NCBI GenBank assembly: GCA_903910005.1
Contig: CAIVXW010000131.1
Location: forward strand, 1 to 7,506
Source of the DNA: an uncultured Methylococcaceae bacterium
Lineage (GTDB): Bacteria > Pseudomonadota > Gammaproteobacteria > Methylococcales > Methylococcaceae
Reading direction: 5' to 3'
DNA: 7,506 bases
Positions 1 through 4,874 of this stretch are shown piece by piece (position 1 is the first letter of the stretch; each line of letters opens with the position of its first letter). Position numbers and translations under genes: made by a program. Below the pieces are notes generated by a model, which had not been told where the DNA came from, made no database searches, and was given only the letters and a program-made list of their open reading frames with translations.

Positions 1-1
1 A

Positions 2-379
2 ACCACGGCCGCTGGCCCTGCCAAAACCGGCAAGCAGATTCAGGTTGCAGTCAGCCTGGCCGCCGAACTCAAGGCCAAAACCAGTCCGGACGATGCTCTG
101 TTCATCTTTGCCCGGGCGGCGGAAGGCCCCCCCATGCCGCTGGCGGTGGTACGTCGGCAAGTCAGGGATTTGCCGCTGGAAGTCAGCCTCGACGACAGCA
201 TGAGCATGTTGCCCGGCATGAACCTGACCTCATTCGACCGGCTTGTGCTGGGAGCCCGGATTTCCAAAACCGGCAAACCGACCCCGAGCCCCGGTGATCT
301 GCAGGGTCTCAGCCAACCCCTGGTGGCAGAAAACGGCAAACGCTACAGCGTAACCATTGCCACGGTGGTAGGGAACTGA
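2..379 (+). CDS. ccmI: CcmI, C-terminal part (cytochrome c maturation, apocytochrome chaperone)
   Basis: This is the last 125 codons of an open frame that enters from the left edge and stops with TGA at 377-379. The visible protein is the C-terminal periplasmic domain of CcmI (CycH), an Ig-like region that follows the membrane anchor and TPR repeats in full-length members. Recognisable family stretches are FIFARAAEGPPMPLAVVR, the DLPLEVSLDDSMSM block and the GARISKTGKPTPSPGDLQG block near the end. CcmI belongs to the System I haem lyase complex with CcmF and CcmH. It holds the unfolded apocytochrome c in the periplasm while haem is attached. The start, TPR region and the rest of the ccm operon lie outside the window. 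It converges on the minus-strand genes that fill the remainder. The family call rests on several conserved motifs and is firm. Confidence 0.93.
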   Translation, partial: TTAAGPAKTGKQIQVAVSLAAELKAKTSPDDALFIFARAAEGPPMPLAVVRRQVRDLPLEVSLDDSMSMLPGMNLTSFDRLVLGARISKTGKPTPSPGDLQGLSQPLVAENGKRYSVTIATVVGN

Positions 380-422
380 GCCATGTTCGACATTCCCGGA
401 AAAGGGGCACGATGGGAGTCAT

Positions 423-758
423 TCAGGTACTGATAACTGGATGCTCTGGCATCCAGGGCGTATGCCCATGCAAAAATAACTGCATCAAAAGAAACAGGGC
501 CGGATAAAACCACGTTCCCATCGGGTTGCCCATGGAGTTATGAACAGATGATGGATGCTGATTTTTTACCTGATTGATCAGCCGTTCACTGGCATCGATA
601 AATACCTCGCGCATCCAGTTCAGCTCAGTAACCCTTTGCTTGAGGCAGGCCATCCGGGTGGCATTGGGATCGGTAAAAAGCGGCAAGCGTTTTCTCCTGG
701 CGTGCAGTTGGTTGTTGTTGCGGGAATCAGGGCCCAGGAACCAACTCACGCCAGCCAA
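423..758 (-). CDS. Hypothetical small protein with one possible membrane segment (doubtful)
   Basis: An open frame of 111 codons starts at a TTG (756-758) and stops at 423-425. I do not recognise a family. The N-terminal third is basic (LHARRKRLPLF). The middle, around residues 37-69, looks helical and charged (LKQRVTELNWMREVFIDASE). Around residues 80-97 a hydrophobic stretch, WFYPALFLLMQLFLHG, could be one membrane segment. No ribosome binding site is evident before the TTG or before the internal ATGs at 651-653 and 612-614. The frame begins inside the end of the broken frame at 746-910 and is shifted relative to it, so it may be the rest of the same decayed gene rather than an independent one. 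Base composition is more AT-rich than the operon to its right. Confidence 0.3.
   Translation of the reverse strand: MAGVSWFLGPDSRNNNQLHARRKRLPLFTDPNATRMACLKQRVTELNWMREVFIDASERLINQVKNQHPSSVHNSMGNPMGTWFYPALFLLMQLFLHGHTPWMPEHPVIST
437..467. terminator. Hairpin between convergent genes, possible terminator
   Basis: A perfect 8-bp inverted repeat, CTGGATGC and GCATCCAG, with a 4-nt loop occupies 437-456. A second short hairpin, GGGC-GTAT-GCCC, follows at 456-467 and shares one base with it. It lies 58 nt past the ccmI stop and near the end of the minus-strand transcript, where a bidirectional terminator would be expected. Neither strand has a clear run of T after the stem, so intrinsic termination is only a guess. 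The same bases also code for the end of the doubtful minus-strand frame at 423-758. Confidence 0.35.
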
Positions 759-910
759 TTATTGGGAACCTTGCCTGCATTGAACGCCTTCAGCGCAGCA
801 TGGATAACCTCTTCTGCCCGTGCGCTCAGATCCTGCGCTGGATCAGCCTCCCTGAGGGCACCCTAATTACGGTGCAGGTGATCAAGGGGAATGTCAACGA
901 TCCGCTTCAT
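746..910 (-). pseudogene. Broken frame after the DUF2256 gene, interrupted by TAG
   Basis: An ATG at 908-910 overlaps the DUF2256 stop (AAATGA) and opens a frame reading MKRIVDIPLDHLHRN, then TAG at 863-865. The same frame continues without further stops as coding-like sequence (SARAEEVIHAALKAFNAGK near the end) to a TGA at 746-748. The stop-start overlap suggests a gene once translated together with DUF2256. The part after the TAG has a plausible amphipathic helix but no good start codon of its own. A shift of frame near 750 would join it to the open frame at 423-758, giving one decayed gene of about 165 residues. I do not recognise the family. It could also be two unrelated pieces, or a sequencing error at the TAG. 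Confidence 0.35.
858..875. repeat. Imperfect 18-bp palindrome
   Basis: GCACC-C-TAATTA-C-GGTGC is a near-perfect palindrome: 5-bp arms and a TAATTA core separated by one mismatched pair. The in-frame TAG of the broken frame lies at its centre. It could be a protein-binding site, a small transcript hairpin or chance. No neighbouring promoter can be pointed to. Confidence 0.3.
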
Positions 911-1062
911 TTGTTCTTACGGCACCTGTCGCTGCAGTATTTGACGCTATTCCAGTTTTTCGCCCACTTTTTGCGCCACTCAAAGGGCAGACCACACCGC
1001 ACGCATACCCTGGGCTTAAAGCCATTCTTGCTCTTTGCCTGCTTTGCAGTCAGGGTATTCAT
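907..1062 (-). CDS. DUF2256 family protein, small cysteine-rich zinc-finger-like protein
   Basis: This 51-residue gene starts with ATG at 1060-1062 and ends with TGA at 907-909. The family signature is clear: a basic N-terminal tail, then VCVRCGLPFEWRKKWAKNW, then VKYCSDRCRKNK at the very end. The four cysteines form two CxxC/CxxxC pairs (C-V-R-C and C-S-D-R-C) and would be expected to bind one zinc ion. Length is normal for the family. Its biochemical role is unknown; in many bacteria it is a stand-alone gene, often reported near photolyase or cryptochrome-like genes, none of which is seen here. It lies 153 bp after the helicase stop, so it may or may not share that transcript. Its stop overlaps the ATG of the following broken frame. 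Confidence 0.88.
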   Translation of the reverse strand: MNTLTAKQAKSKNGFKPRVCVRCGLPFEWRKKWAKNWNSVKYCSDRCRKNK

Positions 1063-1067
1063 TGTTG

Positions 1068-1074
1068 CCTCTCC
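1068..1074 (-). promoter_or_regulatory. Ribosome binding site of the DUF2256 gene
   Basis: GGAGAGG sits 5 nt before the ATG at 1060-1062 on the minus strand. It is the best Shine-Dalgarno match in the window, and it fixes the start of this very short gene. Confidence 0.75.
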
Positions 1075-1146
1075 ACGGTTTCTTCAGTAGATACGGTGAG
1101 GGGCGAGTAAATACCGCAACCCATTCTGCCTTATGCTTTCTGCCTT

Positions 1147-1178
1147 CCCCATTTCCCCTCATCTCTGACCCTTACCCC
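1147..1178 (-). other. G-run cluster in the gap after the helicase gene
   Basis: On the minus (transcribed-sense) strand the 153-bp gap between helicase and DUF2256 carries four runs of three or four G: GGGG at 1175-1178, GGG at 1169-1171, GGGG at 1155-1158 and GGGG at 1147-1150. The loops are about 3, 10 and 4 nt. This spacing could allow a three-layer G-quadruplex in DNA or RNA, although the middle loop is long. No convincing hairpin terminator or promoter was found in the rest of the gap (1063-1215). Confidence 0.4.
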
Positions 1179-1215
1179 AAATTCACGCTAATCACTACTC
1201 CCTCTGGCCCCTGAG

Positions 1216-4047
1216 TTACCAGCCCCTGGCCAAAAGCTCCTTCATGCTCACCGCATTCAATACCGATGAGCAGGTTTCCCAATCCGCATCCTCAACCTTG
1301 CTGTACTTCGCGTCGAAGGGGTTACGCGTGTTGCACGTGTCGGCAGCGCGGTTGATGAGTTGATTAGCCGCTTTTTCGTCCTTTAGCGCGATTTGCACCC
1401 AAACATCCTCAAGCGTGTCCGGAATTTGGCCAAATAGTTCGTGTATCGCCTCCAGACGGTCGGCAAGCACCTGATGGACGCGATCTTCCACAGAATCCCG
1501 ATACCGCAGATTGGCAATCCAGATTTCGCTACGGGCCTGACCGATGCGCTGGATACGCCCCTTGCGCTGTTCCAGTCGGGTCGGGTTCCAGGGCAAGTCG
1601 ATATTGATCAGGGTACCGAGTCGCTGCAAGTTAAGACCCTCCGAGGCGGCATCAGTACCCAGCAAGAGCTTTAATTCACCGGCACGCACACGGGTCTTCA
1701 GGTCGTTTCGATCACAGCGTTCAAACCGACCATTGCGCCAGATGCCGGAGCGATTACTGCCAGCATAGAGGCCGATATCCAGATCACGGAATTCGCCGCG
1801 TTTGGCCAACTCGTTGCCAATCCAGCGCAGGGTGTCGTAATACTGGGAAAAAAGGATACACCCCGGATCCAGCCAGCGGTGATTAATACCCGGCAGCGTG
1901 CCAAGCAGATAGCCCACCACAACATCCAGTTTGGGATCCCTGTTTCCACCCTCCCGCAGCAAATTCAGGCATCGTTCCAGCGAGGCCAACTCAGCCGGTG
2001 TGAAATTCTTGAAGTCACTGCCACCCTGGGCAGGTCGGCCCGGTGCTGCAATCTGCTCTTCCTCCGCATCGTCCTCATCCTCCTCGTCATCCAGCAGGTC
2101 GGGATCTTCACCCAGAAGTTTCGCAATCGTCCGGCGACCGGCCTCCATTGAACTACCCAGACGACGCAGTAGCAGCGTCTTGAAGAAACCGGCTCCTCTC
2201 ACCCGCTGCTGTAGCAACTGAGAGAAGTTCTCCGCCTCTTCATAGGCATCGCGTAAATAGCTACCCAGTGCCAGCGCATCATCATCCGCCTCGCCAAACA
2301 GTTTCACCGCAACCTTGGGCAAAAAATACTCACCGGTTGCCGGATTGATGGTTGCTTCCAGGTAAGCCCGGGTGCGGCGAACAATGCAGCGCAGCAGCGG
2401 ATTGAAATGCTCCCCATAGTGAGGAATCAGTCGGGTATGTAACTGCACGTTCTGAATGGCAAGCGGTAACTGATTGAGACTTTCTGGCTTGAACTGCCAC
2501 TGGGTATCGGGAGCATTCAGACTGTGCCGGACGCGCTCGAAAGCGGCATCCTCAAAACGTGAGGGTAATGGGTCGCGCAGATAATCCCAACCATCACGCA
2601 CGTTATCGACAGGAATTACGGTATCTCCCGTGGCGATTGCCAAACAGTGGCTGGCCCGATACCACGGACTGGTACAGGTACTGCCCCCCAGCACGCCATC
2701 GTTGCCACAGGACAGCGTGTGCAGCAAATCCCAGGCTTCCACCGGGTGCAATTGCACCGGCGTGGCGGTGGCCAACAGCAGACTCTTGGTACGCAGCCCC
2801 AGTTCGCGCAAAAAAGCCATCAACTTGTTCGGCTCAGCACGCTCGTCGATTTCATCCGGGCCGGCATCCACTTTGGGCACCTTGCGGCGACGGGCGCGGT
2901 GTGCCTCATCGACGATCACACAGGTATAACGTCGGCTCAACAGTTGGTTCAGGGCCTCCGGTAAGCCCCGCACCACCAACCCCTGTGACACCAGCCCGAT
3001 GCGGCGGGGACACTTGCCCAGCGAACCAATGCCGTCGCCCGGGTATTCCAGATCATTTTCATCGATCCAGTTGCGGCCACTCCAGCGAGCCGAGGGTAAG
3101 GCCAGCAACTCCATCAATTCGTCCTGCCATTGTTGCAGCAGCGGCTTCGGTGCCAGCACCAGAATAGGGCCGCCCTCCGGATCATCCAGTGCCATCAATA
3201 GTGCCGCGATTGCCAGTTGAATGGTTTTGCCCAGACCCACCTGATCGGCCAGCACCAGGCGTGCGCCACCCAGGCGATGCCGCTCCAGTGCCAGTCGAGC
3301 GAAGTATTTTTGATGCGGCCACAAGCCCTGTTCGCGCCGATAGACCGGTGTTTCCACGGCGACCGCCGCCGCTGCCTCGGTCGGATCCTTGATAGTCCGC
3401 AGTTGGCCGGACTCAATCAATCGCCGCGACAGGATGCGCTTCACATCCTGGACGATGAACGGACAGCAGGCCAGATCCACGGCCCGAGGGTCGTTCCACA
3501 GCGCGTCGAATTCCTCTTGCACCCAGGCGACCGTGGCCGGATCGTCGTCTTCCCAGAGCAGTTCGTAATTCATCCGCCAGGCGGAAGCACTTTCATTGAC
3601 GCTGCCCAGAAAAGCACTTGCCGAACCATCGGCACGGCGCACCACGCCGGCCTTGCCGTGAATCAGGCCGAAGGCCGAATCGGGCAACACGCGGACTTCC
3701 ATCCTGCCCTGGGACAGCGCGTCATACAGAGCCTGATAGCGAGGACGTGCCGCGAGTGGGGCCAATTCCGGCTGACCGGCACACCAACTGCGGCGCAGAG
3801 CGGCCTGTGCGGCGGCAGCGGTGATCAGATCCTGCGGATCGAGATCGGAATTGCAAACGATGCGGACGGGGCCATTGACCCGGGTGATGGCTTCTCCGGC
3901 TACTTCAAACAGGCTGGAACGAAAATAGCCGGCGATTCGGTCGTAGGAAACAGCGTCCTCGAGCCGTTGAACCAAAACGGATTGGTCGAGATGCAGGCGG
4001 CGACTGGAATGGCGGCTGAGCATAATTTCAGGTAAACCCTCATTCAT
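1216..4047 (-). CDS. PLD-domain plus SNF2/RapA-type helicase fusion protein (defence-associated)
   Basis: The chosen start is ATG at 4045-4047, which overlaps the toxin stop by 8 nt and gives 943 residues. The frame extends 26 codons further to 4125 and an ATG at 4021-4023 is also possible. The N-terminal 220 or so residues form a phospholipase-D-like nuclease domain: H-G-K at 130-132 followed by a FLGSVNESASAW strand-turn. The helicase follows: Walker A DQVGLGKT (Lys274), DEAH box at 380-383, LLLATATP (motif III), LLLGTDAASEGLNL (motif V) and QRKGRIQRIGQ (motif VI, about 827-837), all typical of RapA-like SNF2 ATPases. An acidic run at 653-664 (DDEEDEDDAEEE) marks a linker between the two ATPase lobes. 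Known relatives sit beside COG1743 methylases in defence loci, where DNA translocation coupled to a PLD nuclease is the inferred role. All ATPase motifs look intact. The PLD domain shows only one clear HxK motif, so an active nuclease would need a dimer, or the domain may only bind DNA. Confidence 0.9.
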   Translation of the reverse strand: MNEGLPEIMLSRHSSRRLHLDQSVLVQRLEDAVSYDRIAGYFRSSLFEVAGEAITRVNGPVRIVCNSDLDPQDLITAAAAQAALRRSWCAGQPELAPLAARPRYQALYDALSQGRMEVRVLPDSAFGLIHGKAGVVRRADGSASAFLGSVNESASAWRMNYELLWEDDDPATVAWVQEEFDALWNDPRAVDLACCPFIVQDVKRILSRRLIESGQLRTIKDPTEAAAAVAVETPVYRREQGLWPHQKYFARLALERHRLGGARLVLADQVGLGKTIQLAIAALLMALDDPEGGPILVLAPKPLLQQWQDELMELLALPSARWSGRNWIDENDLEYPGDGIGSLGKCPRRIGLVSQGLVVRGLPEALNQLLSRRYTCVIVDEAHRARRRKVPKVDAGPDEIDERAEPNKLMAFLRELGLRTKSLLLATATPVQLHPVEAWDLLHTLSCGNDGVLGGSTCTSPWYRASHCLAIATGDTVIPVDNVRDGWDYLRDPLPSRFEDAAFERVRHSLNAPDTQWQFKPESLNQLPLAIQNVQLHTRLIPHYGEHFNPLLRCIVRRTRAYLEATINPATGEYFLPKVAVKLFGEADDDALALGSYLRDAYEEAENFSQLLQQRVRGAGFFKTLLLRRLGSSMEAGRRTIAKLLGEDPDLLDDEEDEDDAEEEQIAAPGRPAQGGSDFKNFTPAELASLERCLNLLREGGNRDPKLDVVVGYLLGTLPGINHRWLDPGCILFSQYYDTLRWIGNELAKRGEFRDLDIGLYAGSNRSGIWRNGRFERCDRNDLKTRVRAGELKLLLGTDAASEGLNLQRLGTLINIDLPWNPTRLEQRKGRIQRIGQARSEIWIANLRYRDSVEDRVHQVLADRLEAIHELFGQIPDTLEDVWVQIALKDEKAANQLINRAADTCNTRNPFDAKYSKVEDADWETCSSVLNAVSMKELLARGW

Positions 4048-4597
4048 CGCCGGGAAGTGGTGGGCGGCGTGGAACCTCGTCCAGAATGGCGTGACGGCCA
4101 ATCGCATCGCCAGCCTCACCAGCATGCATCAACAGCAACCGGACGACATCGTCGGACAACCAAAGACCGGCCCCGCGAAGTTTGGCAATTCCCTCGTTCA
4201 CCGAAGAAAGCAAGCCTCGACGCTTGGCAAGTACCAGCAGTCCGCCCGTGCCAAAAATCGGAATGTTGAGTGTCTTGGCGCAGCGTCGGGCATCCATATC
4301 GTCTATCACGGCACGCAGCCCAGGATTGGCCAGCGCATGACTCAGAACACCTGTTTCGCCAGCCCCCAGTCCCCATTCCGCAACGCGCGGAGAGGGAACT
4401 ACGTCTGTTCGCAGTGGCCAGGGTTGCCGAGCCAACCGGCATGCGGCAGCGTCTTCCCGTCCACCCAGCACGACTTCCTGCCATACGGCTTCCGGCACTA
4501 CGATGTGGGTGAATAAACGAGGCAACAAGTCAGCCTGGTCGCTACGAAACAGGGTAATCAGCGGCGATGCGTTGATGACAATGCTGTCAATCCGCAT
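4040..4597 (-). CDS. DUF3368 family PIN-like toxin of a type II toxin-antitoxin pair
   Basis: The 185-residue protein starts at ATG 4595-4597 inside the last codons of the antitoxin gene (11-nt overlap) and ends at TGA 4040-4042. The PIN-like fold is visible in order: VINASPLITL at the N-terminus, PEAVWQEVV around 35-43, GAGETGVLSHA around 78-88, VIDDMDARR around 97-105, and FGTGGLLVLAKRRGLL around 115-130. Family members are thought to be metal-dependent ribonucleases neutralised by the UPF0175 partner encoded just upstream. Acidic candidates for the active site are Glu41, Glu81, Asp99 or Asp100, and Asp102. The first PIN aspartate position is Asn9 here. The C-terminus overlaps the helicase start. 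Toxin activity itself is inferred from family and context. Confidence 0.85.
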   Translation of the reverse strand: MRIDSIVINASPLITLFRSDQADLLPRLFTHIVVPEAVWQEVVLGGREDAAACRLARQPWPLRTDVVPSPRVAEWGLGAGETGVLSHALANPGLRAVIDDMDARRCAKTLNIPIFGTGGLLVLAKRRGLLSSVNEGIAKLRGAGLWLSDDVVRLLLMHAGEAGDAIGRHAILDEVPRRPPLPGDE

Positions 4598-4841
4598 CGT
4601 GGAGTTCTTCGGCGAGGTCTACTCCCGTGTACTGGAAGGGAGTCACCCGGTAGCGCGATAGCGCGTCGATGAATCCAGCGCGGGTCAGGCCAGCGATTTC
4701 AGCGGCGCGGCCCTGGGAGAAGCGGCCGAGTTCGTACCATTTTATGGCGGCGGCGATACGCATCTCCTGTGCAAATTCGCTGGGTGCCTGATGCAAGGCG
4801 GCAAAAGCCGATTCGGGCATTTCAAGGATGAGTTGTGTCAT
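4587..4841 (-). CDS. UPF0175 family antitoxin
   Basis: This 84-residue protein starts at ATG 4839-4841, 33 nt after the methylase stop, and ends at TGA 4587-4589. The family hallmark is the segment LGRFSQGRAAEIAGLTRAGF (about 39-58), a helix-turn-helix-like region, followed by a LSRYRVTPFQYT strand and an acidic tail (DLAEELHDAD) that probably contacts the toxin. The N-terminal strand TQLILEMPESAFAAL is also typical. It is expected to hold the DUF3368 toxin inactive and may bind its own promoter through the HTH. No clear Shine-Dalgarno precedes the ATG, which fits translation coupled to the methylase gene. No separate promoter was evident in the 33-nt gap, although one could lie inside the methylase 3' end. 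Confidence 0.88.
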   Translation of the reverse strand: MTQLILEMPESAFAALHQAPSEFAQEMRIAAAIKWYELGRFSQGRAAEIAGLTRAGFIDALSRYRVTPFQYTGVDLAEELHDAD

Positions 4842-4874
4842 GGCGTTTACTTTTGAATGGATGGAAATGTTTCA

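Noticed and set aside
863..865. TAG read as an amino acid (pyrrolysine-type recoding)
   Set aside because: No pyrrolysine genes or recoding signal visible, and the host appears to be a gammaproteobacterium; gene decay is simpler.
800..1090. Plus-strand open frame of 96 codons over the DUF2256 gene
   Set aside because: DUF2256 on the other strand has a full family signature and a strong ribosome binding site; this frame is its shadow.
1063..1215. Sigma-70 promoter for DUF2256
   Set aside because: TTGCGG and TATCTA occur on the minus strand but are about 20 nt apart, too far for a convincing promoter.
2559..3167. Plus-strand open frame of 202 codons rich in Pro, Arg and Ala
   Set aside because: Antisense shadow of the helicase DEAH region with biased composition and no recognisable domain.
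3217..4035. Plus-strand open frame of 272 codons opposite the helicase
   Set aside because: It lies fully antisense to the PLD domain and start of the helicase, which has clear motifs. The translation shows no family features; long antisense frames are common in GC-rich genes.
4048..4125. Helicase start at 4125, adding 26 residues
   Set aside because: It would overlap the toxin gene by 86 nt, and the extra residues look like an out-of-frame reading of the toxin end. The ATG at 4045-4047 gives a usual short stop-start overlap.
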